Positions 47,375-56,884 of a stretch of 64,000 bases of DNA are shown here, piece after piece (the stretch's first letter is position 1; each line of letters begins with the position of its first letter). The notes beneath the pieces were generated by a model that worked only from the letters and a program-made list of their open reading frames with translations, did no database searches and was not told where the DNA came from. Both the position numbers and the translations under genes were made by a program. Source of the stretch: Norana najaformis (Eukaryota; Annelida; Clitellata; Crassiclitellata; Hormogastridae); contig OZ029927.1 of assembly GCA_964023275.1 (NCBI GenBank), positions 3,147,715-3,211,714 on the forward strand. The letters are read 5' to 3'.

Positions 47375-49860
47375 GACTCAAACAACATCAAGGGTTTAAC
47401 TAAAACAGTCCAGCTAAGTATTTTTCTTCTCTGCTGGAAGGGAAAGCATTCCGCACAGTTGACTAAACATTAAAATAGCCGATGTTGACTGATAATGACT
47501 GAAGAAAGAAGTCCTAACAAGAGCTGGGTATGCATACATGTACCCTGAAAACTAATAAAGCTGATTCTGTTCAGACTGTTAACAGATACCTGACAAGCAC
47601 AGCCTAGGAAATAAGACCCATCAAGAACCCTTTGATCACGCTCTGGCCGGCCATCATCAAAACATCATTTTCAATACATGTCCAATAAATCAGACCTATT
47701 CACATCCGGCTTCCAACTGCATCAAATCTGTTGGCCATTAGAAACCACAGCCACATGAACAAAAGCCCAGTCAACCATTCAGTTCAAAACCAGGCGTATT
47801 AGACATTAACTTATTAGACGTGCCACAAAAAACTCACAACAGGACCAGATAATTGACCAAAATAATGAGGCAAGGATGATATCTCTGTAACTAATACAAG
47901 CCCTATGTGTAACTGCAAAGCAGAACCGTCGTTTGGATAGTTTGATGGTTATTCTGAACTTGAATGTATTCTACCATGTCACTTTTGTAAGTAAACAGTG
48001 TGAAAAGAAAATCCCAGTTGACTGGATCCAAAGCAAAGCACTATACGCATCATCGCATAAAAGAAAGAGAAATAAAGGAAGATCAAAACTGTGTTGGACA
48101 GACAACAATACAAACAAACATAACAAACAAGACTAAACGAATCGGACAAGAGACCAACAAAATGGAGATTATTACTACCGCAAAGTGGGTGGCTTCATGA
48201 ACAAATGACGATGACAATGGTCGTATAATTATGTATGTGTAGAGATGTATGTAGCACTGTAAATGGAGACTGCCTTCTAGAGATTCCACACACCTAGAAT
48301 TATTAACGTCTAGATTACACTCCTAGAATTACACTGCTACAGTTAACTTATAGAGCAGCAGACACTAATGGAGCCAGGACTCTCAGAGAAATCAAATGTC
48401 TAGAAACAAAGCACAGTCACATTGTGGCCAACCTATAACCAAACACTAGTGTTTCCTTTTGAAGCAATTAGATAACAACTGTCGTCTTGGGGCAGTCAAC
48501 AGTGAATGTGCTTTGACACCAGACAGTTTATTCCCTCAAGCACTAGTGTTTGCTCCTTAGAGACGTTACCGTTAAGAGAGTAATATTCAGCTGCATACAT
48601 ACATGTAAACACGCATGATGCATATAATAGTACGTGTGCATATAGAAGTACATAGGCCTATACACGTAATACTTTAAACAACCATAGAAGCAAATGTTCT
48701 GGTAACTCTATATTTTGATACATACATACTCTAGTTGGTAGAATGAATAAACTCATCGTACAAGTATTCACTAAAACGACAAAGAGACGAAACAAAATGG
48801 ATCAAGATAAAGAAAGAAACAAAACAAGCGAAGTTTTTCTGATGCGTTGTGTTGTGTCTCCTACTGTACATCATCGTCTCATATCTCAGTCTCGTATATG
48901 ACCTTCAGTGCTAATCAGAAACATGAAACCGTTTTACACTCAAATGAAACAGCATCCTGACTCTGGGAAAACAACACCTAGCATTGACAGAAAGTCGAAG
49001 TATCCACCACAAGAAAATCATTTAGTACAAGAACACTTTCACCAAAAACAGCTTCTTGCAACAGAAAAACAAACATATAGATACCACAATACAACACAAC
49101 AGAACAATACCACATTTCTAGTGCACAACTTACACCTAAAATGGCTGACAGCGCACCACATAATCAGTCGGTAAGCCAGCTGGAACCAGTGAACCTTAAA
49201 CCAGTGCTTGAAAGCTCTACAGTTTTGGCATTTCTGGCAGGACTACAGGTAGGAAGTTCCAGACAGATCAATTCAATTCATATAAATATTTATTTACATA
49301 TCAGAAATGAAAAATACAGTTGGAGACTTGTGTAAAACCACTGTCAAAAAACTCATAAGTTGCAGCCAAATTAAAATGCATAGTTACAAAGTTGTTACAA
49401 AAAGACTGGCACCTCCTTACAACACCTGAAAGTACTGTTACAAAACTGTATCAGGAGACTAACACTCTAACATTGCAACATCAGCGTTTTGCCCTTTCTC
49501 TGCCTCTATTCTACCTGTGATTGGAGACATTCTATTTGATTGTGGTCTGGTGTTATCAAATCTGGACCACTTCTGAGTAGTTTTCTTGAAGAGGTGCTAT
49601 ATAAATGTGCAATTACAATTACTTAAGTACACTATAAATGTCACATCAGCTCATGTGTTAAAATGCGCCAAAAAAATCTGAAAGCATCTACATGTACTGT
49701 ATTGATTTGATTTCAGTAGGAAACTCATGCAAAATTAATTTCTTTAAAATAAATTATAATTTCAAGATCCACAGAAACAGTCAGCAACATTCAACAAAAC
49801 AAACACACATCCACAGGTACACGCAACAAACACATCTGGAATAAGTCACAGTTGGTCAGC
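47375..49860. other. Intronic, no supported gene
   Basis: AT-rich DNA. A retroelement end box (AGAGGTGCTATATAAATGTG CAATTACAATTAC) lies at about 49593-49620, with a readable ATTA/CAATTA tail. Confidence 0.4.
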
Positions 49861-49867
49861 TTCCCGT

Positions 49868-49935
49868 GTCTGTGTGTGTATGAGTTTGCACGTGTGTGTG
49901 TGGGTGTGTGCACGTGTGTGTGTGCATGTGTTTGA
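49868..49935 (+). repeat. TG microsatellite
   Basis: GTGTGTG with GCACGTGTG interruptions. Confidence 0.92.
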
Positions 49936-50937
49936 ATGCCTGTGTCAATGTAAGAGTAAGTGCGAATGTGTGTATGTGGTCACTTAGAGGCCAGAATTCA
50001 TTATCCTGTAGAGCTTAGCCAGGAGACTTCCTTGGCTTAGCACCAAGAACCAAACGAGATTAGATGCGTCCAGTGGCTTACATTATTAGGCAGCATGATT
50101 TATGAGTTCTCTAAAGAGAAAGACAGATCAACGGCTGATACAGCGGCAATGCAGATCATTTGGAATGTCTGGTTCCACCGACCACCACCCACCGATCCAC
50201 CCTTCAGCACATCCACTACATCTCTGTCAAGCCAAGCAGCACTAGGCCCCTAGGGTTCCTTGGTCAAGTCCAACACTTCTGCCGTCATCAACATTTGTTT
50301 GCATGCTGTTTACTGTCCTAATTGCAGGCTGATTGCTAACTTAACTCCTGGGCCTTTCACCACAGATTTCAGGATCATTGGTGTACCTGGTGAGGACAGC
50401 CTCCTAGTGACTGCCGTTCTGGCCTGTCAACCCTTTGTTTGAGGGGGGGCGAGGGTTTCACTTCCCTGCCAAGATAGAAAGATGCCACACTGATCCCCTA
50501 ACAAACCTGACTATGAAATAAGTACAGGGACCATACTCTGTTAGCAAGACGCCAATCATCTCGATATGACAGCGTCGTTAAATGAACGTTATCAAATCTG
50601 CTCTTTGTTAGTGGAAAGATGAGGCAGCAAGGGACAGAAATGGCTAAGAGGCCTCATAGGCCGAGGCTAAGAAAAATAAAGTCAGTAGTTCGTGTTAATA
50701 ATCATGGTTGCCTCTCACGATCAGCTCAAGGGACTGCTCTTCTGCTCGCTCAGGTGTGTAAATGTTGCCATTTTTTTTAGCAGTGCACACGTAACAACAA
50801 AGTTCGTCATGTCGTTCGATTGCTGTTGCTGTATAGTTCTTAAGCCAATGGATCAATCAGTGCAAACACTGCGTCTCTGAGGATTCTTGTATGAATGTTC
50901 CATCACTTGTCCATAACGTAAACTAAGAAGAAGAAGA

Positions 50938-51060
50938 GGCAGCCATGGGTATGAAGTGCTAGTGACTTCATTCTGTTAGCCTCGGCAGAGGAGGGTTGGT
51001 AGCCAGTCCTCTCCTTCGCAGTCTGATCTTCCCACTGACAGTGTACAGTATAGCTGAGTT
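50938..51060 (+). repeat. Dispersed repeat with GGTAGCCAGTCC landmark, copy 1
   Basis: GGCAGCCATGGGTATGAAGT, GTGACTTCATTCTGTTAGCC and GGGTTGGTAGCCAGTCCTCT are co-linear with 62063-62140. Its right half (GATCTTCCCACTGACAGTGT) also matches 29985-30015. Confidence 0.5.
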
Positions 51061-51234
51061 GGCTGTGGGGCACAAGTGAAGTGGAAATCTTGAAACAAAT
51101 TTCTTAATGTAAACTAGAGCTACATAAACTTCTCAGCACCAGACAAAGCACTGTGCAGAACAAGCAAGATAACGAAAGGCTCAAGGTAGCATAGGCTGAC
51201 CGGATTAGCTGGCTAGTGCTATAACTACTTCATC

Positions 51235-51462
51235 AGACCATATCCTGCATTACTTTCTTTAATGTCATTCAGGTCTAGACTTAGACTCATCTGTTTCAAG
51301 CTGCTTACCCAAAACAGCCTGACTTCTGGTTTTTCTGATGTATCAGACTTCAACCAGGCTTCTCCAATAATAAACTCAAGTTCCACTAGAATCGACCAAT
51401 GATTGATGCCTTGTGCATTATGATAATGGTGCTATTGAAGATTAGAAAGATTAGATTACATT
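51235..51462 (+). mobile_element. CR1/L2-like 3' tail (ATTAG-tailed family)
   Basis: It carries GTCATTCAGGTCTAGACTTA, AGCTGCTTACCCAAAACAGC, ATGATTGATGCCTTGTGCAT, TATGATAATGGTGCTATTGA and the terminal AGATTAGATT. It is co-linear with the copy at 2200-2428. Confidence 0.65.
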
Positions 51463-51576
51463 ACCTGATGAGCTAGTTACACAGATGATGTAATACACCC
51501 CAATGGCCCAAACAACTGTTCTCTCTTATTAATGCCGCAGAATACAGATCAACAACAAGCAACTCCAAAGCAGCAT

Positions 51577-51683
51577 CATCTGTAGGACATATGAAGCCCA
51601 TATGGGAATATTGCCTTCATACATAATTTCAGCCTCAGCCGTACAAAGGCACTCTATAAATCATCGTATTATTATTATATGTC
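51577..51683 (+). mobile_element. SINE-like ATT-tailed element, left half of an inverted pair
   Basis: AGGACATATGAAGCCCATAT, then CAGCCTCAGCCGTACAAAGG, CACTCTATAAATCATCG and an (ATT)n tail. It abuts a minus-strand relative tail to tail. The outer 16-mer at 51585-51600 is the exact reverse complement of 51812-51827. Confidence 0.55.
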
Positions 51684-51830
51684 CTATATATAATAATAAT
51701 ACGATTTATAAAGCACCATAGTATGGCCAAGGCCGAAAAATGACACTGCACACGTACAGTTATTCACTGACTACAGCCAAATGCGAAGCCCATATGGGGA
51801 ATATTGCCGTGTGGGCTTCATATGTCCCAC
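51684..51830 (-). mobile_element. SINE-like ATT-tailed element, right half of an inverted pair
   Basis: On the minus strand it reads GTAGTCAGTGAATAACTGTA, then CGGCCTTGGCCATACTATGG, TGCTTTATAAATCGTATTAT, matching 28165-28331. The inner arm at 51689-51703 is the exact reverse complement of 51665-51679. Confidence 0.55.
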
Positions 51831-51834
51831 ACAT

Positions 51835-53505
51835 GACTTAACTGCAGGGGAAGCTTTCAAGGCAGAAGTACAAAATGGCAAAGAACAATGTCTGTCAGAC
51901 GCTAACATCCATGTATCTGAGTAAATCCCTTAATTTATGGAAATGAAAACTTTAACAAAGCAGCTTGAAGAGTTTTCTGCACCTACTTGAAAAGAACTGA
52001 ATGAGTGGCAACTGAAGTCTTTGTGTAAACTCCAACAGCCACTGCTGTCACGTGTTTTGCACCTGCATCAGACTGCTAAGATTTCATGAACACAGTGCCA
52101 AGTAAATCTAAGATTACTTAAGTACACAATTTTACATTACATCCAGTTAAAAGCTAAATCTAGGTCATTCACAGCAAATAATTTCTAGTTGTCAAGCTGC
52201 CAACCTAGCACAGTAAAAATTTTAATAAGTCAACAACTCTTGCCTTTGTGAGGTACTTAAAAGGCGCTATATTTTGATACGTACATACTCTAAAAAAGGC
52301 TACATAAATTCAGGTCTGAATACTAACTGCATTACACTGCCATGTTACTAAAACAACCCTCAGAGATTGCAAGAAAATCAAGTTTAAACCATTGTATTTT
52401 GTTCAGCAGAAAGTCTTTTTTTGGCAAGCAGTGAGGTGGGTTGGTTGATAGACTGATTGGCGGACTTGATTGATTGTTCGGTTGATGGACTGAATGACTG
52501 GATGACTGATTCAAACATTAGGAGATACTGAACAAGTTAAGGAATTAAGGATGGAAAATGCAAATCAGCTGAATTAAACAAGAGCACTTAAAATAATTGC
52601 CTAATATAAAAGTACACATTTCAGTCAACTTATTTCTTAGGAAAGCAGCAGAAGGTTCAGAAGCAGACAGAAAGAGAAATATCTGGCTGAAGCACAGAAA
52701 TGATAACAGCGAGCCAACAACCTTTCTTTCATGGCTCAACAAGGAACAGCATTCACAACACTAGAATTCAAAGCACAAATGTGACAATTACTAAGTGCAC
52801 CATTAAGAAGCAATCCTTATAGTCAGCATATGCACTCCTTACGGCCAGTGCATGCAAACCCTATAGCCAATGTAAGCCAGAGTTACACCAAAACAGACAG
52901 ATATACGCAACATCTGAAGCCACAATAACAACAATAATTGCAGCCGTTGCTGGCAGAAGCAATCCTAATGTGGTTACTGTTACGGTAGGAGTCGCATCTG
53001 CATAAAGCCAGATGAAGCCATCGACATTACCATTTTATCTAACGTTAGCCATAGCCATTATGGAGCGCAGATGAATAGTAGGATTTCAATCACCCACGCA
53101 GTTCAGTCATAACAGCCACTGAAATCTATTCTCCCGTCCAGTTAACACAGAATACACAGGCAGGCACCATGTTTTCAACTGCACCAGTTGTACATTTATT
53201 GACTAACAGCGCATTTATATCGCCAACCAAGAAATGCCAGTGCCATCTAGTGCACTTTAAGCCAGCATTTAAACAATCCAGTTTCAGCTCTCTCCCAATG
53301 CCCTGCAGGGAAAGGGTTTCATGCAGCCGGGTCTGATAAATCAATACACAGATACTTTCAATCATATTAACAAATGAGCTTAAATACTCTGTCAACTTTG
53401 ACATAAGTTTGCAGTTTTTTTAAACTGGAGGATAACCTTCAAGAGGTTGTTGGTGGTAATCAAACAAAAAAGCAAGATAAGCAATAATGAAGCCAATCAG
53501 TTACA
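51835..53505. other. Intronic, no supported gene
   Basis: Includes a short retroelement end near 52240-52290 (GAGGTACTTAAAAGGCGCTA TATTTTGATACGTACATAC). No exon signature was recognised. Confidence 0.4.
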
Positions 53506-53509
53506 TCTG

Positions 53510-53625
53510 CCCATCTCAAGACGTTCCTATTTAGAGACCGTTAGGTAGCCGTGCTGCAGCGCCTTTTTGTGAGTTACTTAAAAGGCGCTTTACAAATGTA
53601 GTGATACATACATACATATAACATG
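53510..53625 (+). mobile_element. Retroelement 3' end, second copy of the TAGGTAGCC family
   Basis: It begins with a readable AHLKTFLFRDR end of a CR1/L2-like protein, then GTTAGGTAGCCGTGCTGCAG, GAGTTACTTAAAAGGCGCTT, TACAAATGTAGTGATACATA and a short ATAC run. It lies about 145 bp inside the large intron from the N-terminal exon's donor. Confidence 0.6.
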
Positions 53626-53769
53626 ACTTTCTTCAATTCGCGATACTTTCTACTGTCATTTGTCTTATGGTTTTTATTCCCCTATTTTTTCTTTTAATAC
53701 ATATTTTCCTATTTGTTTTGTTGTAAATTATTTGTGAAAAACAGCAGAAAGCAGACAAATGATTCCTAC

Positions 53770-54510
53770 CTTGTCACTTTTGAACTTTTTAATCGGCGTC
53801 TGGATGACATCTTCTACTTTTGCAACAAATTCATAGGGATCAGGCAAAGCTTGTGAAGCCAGGATCGGACCTTCATGTGGTTGTTGGTTTTTCGCATCAG
53901 CCTTACGTGGCAAGTCTTCTGGATCATTCTTAGTCCCAGAATAACCGGCTTTCCTTGACTCAGTGTTTTTCTCTTCAGCCGCTGCTTCTTTGTCGTAAGC
54001 GGTAATCCTCAGACCTTTTGTTTTTGATGGTTCAGCGGTAGTTACCACTGGAACAACTGCACATATTGACGCTGCACGCTTTCGGCTGGTCTTTTCCAGC
54101 GGGGAGATTTTGCCATTTTTAGGTTTATCCTTTGGGCTGGCAACCTGTCCTTTGCTATGATTATCTGAATCGGATTTTGCTTTGTTGCCCTTAGCGATCT
54201 CGTAACCCACAACGCTCTGAACCTTAGACTGTCGAATCGACTTGGCATTTCGTTTTCGTTTTTGTGGTCGCTCTTCCGGCTCTTTCGATGTTGTTTCTTC
54301 CATGACTGTATCCTCCGTCTGCGCTTGAACAAAGTCACTGACCACTTCACGTGCATCCTGTTTGTTTTTCCGACTCTTAATGTTGCCGTTCTTATCTTCC
54401 GAGGCAGCCTTACACCTAAGCTCAGACGTCTTTTGAGTTGGGTTTTTTCGCTTGATTTTCATCTTTAATCCGGTTTCAACAGTTGCTTGGTGCTCCACCA
54501 TTTCTGCCAT
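53770..54510 (-). CDS. sbb/ZNF609: N-terminal coding exon of a ZNF608/ZNF609 (scribbler) homolog
   Basis: The exon encodes 247 residues from the ATG at 54510 and is very rich in Lys, Glu and Ser. It contains basic clusters typical of nuclear localisation signals (KMKIKRKN near the start, RPQKRKRN in the middle). It ends in DPYEFVAKVEDVIQTPIKKF then KSDK, immediately followed by a GTAGGA donor at 53769. The ending matches the LLKKVKSEK / RIKKLKTEK block that closes the N-terminal region of human ZNF609 and ZNF608. The family consists of nuclear transcription regulators with a single C2H2 finger further downstream; that finger is not in this window. Two ATGs (54510 and 54501) both have G at -3 and +4. 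An AG acceptor at 54505-54504 behind a T-rich tract is also possible, so this could be an internal exon. No acidic DSGDEW-like motif of the vertebrate N-terminus is present. The assignment rests on the ending, the phase and the linked downstream exon. Confidence 0.8.
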
Positions 54511-54849
54511 TTCAGCAAAAGCAACCAAGCAACAAGAAGAAATCACGCGACGAACACCCGCTCCGATATCTGGCGTTGTGACCGATCCACCGATGAAGGC
54601 ACAAATTCACAATATGCATAAATGCCTTGGGGAAGATGCAATCGATTCAGGAAATTCAAACCAAGTACTGACCAGAAGCGACGACGGGAGATTCTCAGCA
54701 AAGATCTGTCATTGACAAAAATAAATAACTTCCATATATTCTTGACGGTAATGGATATTGATTGGCCAACATTTGACCAGGCAGCATTCAAAGCAAATTG
54801 CTCAATACTGAAACATAATATCCACATCCGCTGTTTGCAGTCGCTCTAT

Positions 54850-55270
54850 CGATGGGCAGCACCGACAACACACGCACGCACCCACCCTCCCACCTACGTG
54901 CGCGTCAACCGTACATATATGCGCGGCGCAAAGGAGTCGTGTAACAAAGTAACCAAAACGCTCTAATGATAATCGCATTCAACAAGAGCGACATCCGATG
55001 GCAGCCGCGGTCATCCGTCCGTCCGTTGCCGGTCGGTCGGTGGGGAGGCGCAGGCGGGAGAGAAGGGGCTCCGGACGTCGACAGCCGTGCGGGCGAGCCG
55101 GCCTTTCGTCGGTCCAGACTTGCTCTCAATTCCCCGCAATAAAGCGACGGCGACGGCGGCGGCGAGGAAGCCGAAACGGGCGACAGAAGAAATAAATTGC
55201 GGTGACACGAAGTCATCCATCTGACCGACCGACCGACCGACCGACCGACCGACCGACTGGTTCCCTAGGC
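54850..55270 (-). promoter_or_regulatory. CpG-dense island, candidate promoter of the ZNF608/609 homolog
   Basis: The block is far richer in G, C and CpG than its surroundings. It includes GCGCGGCGC near 54912, GACGGCGACGGCGGCGGCGA near 55147 and an ACCG tetranucleotide run at 55222-55258. It begins about 340 bp upstream of the first ATG of the minus-strand exon. An inverted CCAAT box (ATTGG in GATTGGCCAA) lies near 54760. A strong minus-strand donor (TGT|GTAAGT near 55280) could end a non-coding first exon that splices to an acceptor at 54505. The promoter role is inferred from composition and position; no start site can be read from the sequence. Confidence 0.5.
55222..55258 (+). repeat. 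ACCG tetranucleotide repeat
   Basis: About nine tandem GACC/ACCG units within the CpG-dense candidate promoter. The same tetranucleotide in the opposite orientation (CGGT) occurs in the CpG-dense segment at 30563-30584. Confidence 0.93.
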
Positions 55271-55274
55271 GATA

Positions 55275-56440
55275 ACTTACACAGGTAAAAGGCAAAGCGA
55301 TTGCTCACTCGCACGATCGTCTTGTGTGTATTTAGGTGAGTGCGTTTTCAACAGAGCCAAAGCAATTTCCGAAGTGAATTCTTGCTGAGCTTTCGTCACT
55401 TTGATTTCTTGTGCACCATTTACTCCGACTGACAACGCTTAACCCGACTAGGCACAAGCTAGGCTGGCGCTGAAGAAATCAAGGGACTAAGCAAATACAT
55501 TTCTTCGATCCCAGCACTTCAGAAAACAATATAAAACCTTGAAATTCAGTTGATTTTAACCTTAATCCAGTCGGCATTCAATACCTACTTTCCAGACTCA
55601 TGAAAATTGGTCAGAACTCTAATCTAATCTGGACACTGATTAGATTAGACTCCGAAGCAGGAACCACCCTTACACCAGTAGCTAGCTACATGTATAAATT
55701 TCCAGCTACAAATTTAGATGTTTATAAGGCGCCTTTCAGATTCCAAGGGGTGCAGAATATGAACCCATACGCCAAACAATGGTGATTCTGTGCAATCCAA
55801 AACCCAGTTTTCATCAGCATTAGGGAAACCAGGCTCAACAGTAAGATGGCAACTTCACATGTGCATAACACGGCTTAAGATGCTCAACATATTGGAGGAA
55901 AGGCAGAGATATCTTCATAATGCCAACACACCACGTGCAACTCAGTCCTTTACAACCCTAATTTATACAATGCCTGCCAACAACAAGTGTTAGTGTGACT
56001 TGAATCCTTACAATCTGATGTCAAAGCACATTATGTGTTGTCTATGCCAAAGTATTCTGTATAATTACCACAAAGGCTGCATCACGTACTGTCTGGCTGT
56101 GCACCACAGTGTTTGTGCTTTCATACCAGTTTGCAGTGTCTGTGAACATCATGACTATGCTACGGCAACGTCTGCAGTATACATAAATATATTCAATCAT
56201 TCACTGAATCATGCATACACACAAACACACATACATCCATGCTGACTCATTATCTTACACTACTTTATCATCACTAGTTCACATATAGGCATGGTACTGC
56301 AGCTAAAGGACCTATAGACATCCACTTAAGTGGGGACACAGCAGCAACAGCATCCAACGAAGTAACAGCAGTTCCTTACAGGCTGCACAGCCAGACAACA
56401 AACTGTCAGTTTTAAATGACTATTTTAACAAGCAACAAAC
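55275..56440. other. Region upstream of the candidate promoter
   Basis: Contains a fragment with CTAATCTAATCTGGACACTG ATTAGATTAGACTCC near 55620-55655, two opposed ATTAG-type tail ends. No upstream coding exon with a DSGDEW-like or IIDLDAD-like motif was found. Confidence 0.4.
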
Positions 56441-56883
56441 AAAATAACTGAGGACATAGAATCAAACTGTTCTCGAATCCGAATGATTCAAAATAACTGA
56501 GGACATAGAATCAAACTGTTCTCGAATCCGAATGATTCAAAATAACTGAGGACATAGAATCAAACTGTTCTAGAATCCGAATGATTCAAAATAACTGAGG
56601 ACATAGAATCAAACTGTTCTAGAATCCGAATGATTCAAAATAACTGAGGACATAGAATCAAAACTGTTCTCGAATCCGAATGATTCAAAATAACTGAGGA
56701 CATAGAATCAAACTGTTCTAGAATCCGAATGATTCAAAATAACTGAGGACACAGAATCAAACTGTTCTAGAATCCGAATGACTCAAAATAACTGAGGACA
56801 TAGAATCAAAACTGTTCTAGAATCCGAATGACTCAAAATAACTGAGGACATAGATACAAACTGTTCTAGAATGCGAAAGATTC
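56441..56883 (+). repeat. 49-bp minisatellite, about 9 copies
   Basis: The unit contains AAAATAACTGAGGACATAGA, ATCAAACTGTTCTAGAATCC and GAATGATTC (49 bp). Starts are at 56441, 56490, 56539, 56588 and onward, with single-base insertions giving 50-bp units. Variants alternate between TTCTCGAA and TTCTAGAA, both self-complementary cores. Confidence 0.93.
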
Positions 56884-56884
56884 T

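Larger units (their letters stand above)
12083..53769 (-). other. sbb/ZNF609: Large phase-0 intron of the ZNF608/609 homolog
   Basis: The interval between the GT donor at 53769-53768 and the AG acceptor at 12084-12083 is 41,687 bp. Phases on both sides are compatible. I saw no further exon of the family inside it, although a short alternative exon cannot be excluded by eye. It is filled with retrotransposon remnants, microsatellites and minisatellites, plus two CpG-dense segments annotated separately. Confidence 0.72.

Noticed and set aside
54905..55295. Arg- and Gly-rich frames upstream of the first exon
   Set aside because: They lie in the CpG-dense candidate promoter and the ACCG repeat, overlap on both strands and resemble no protein.
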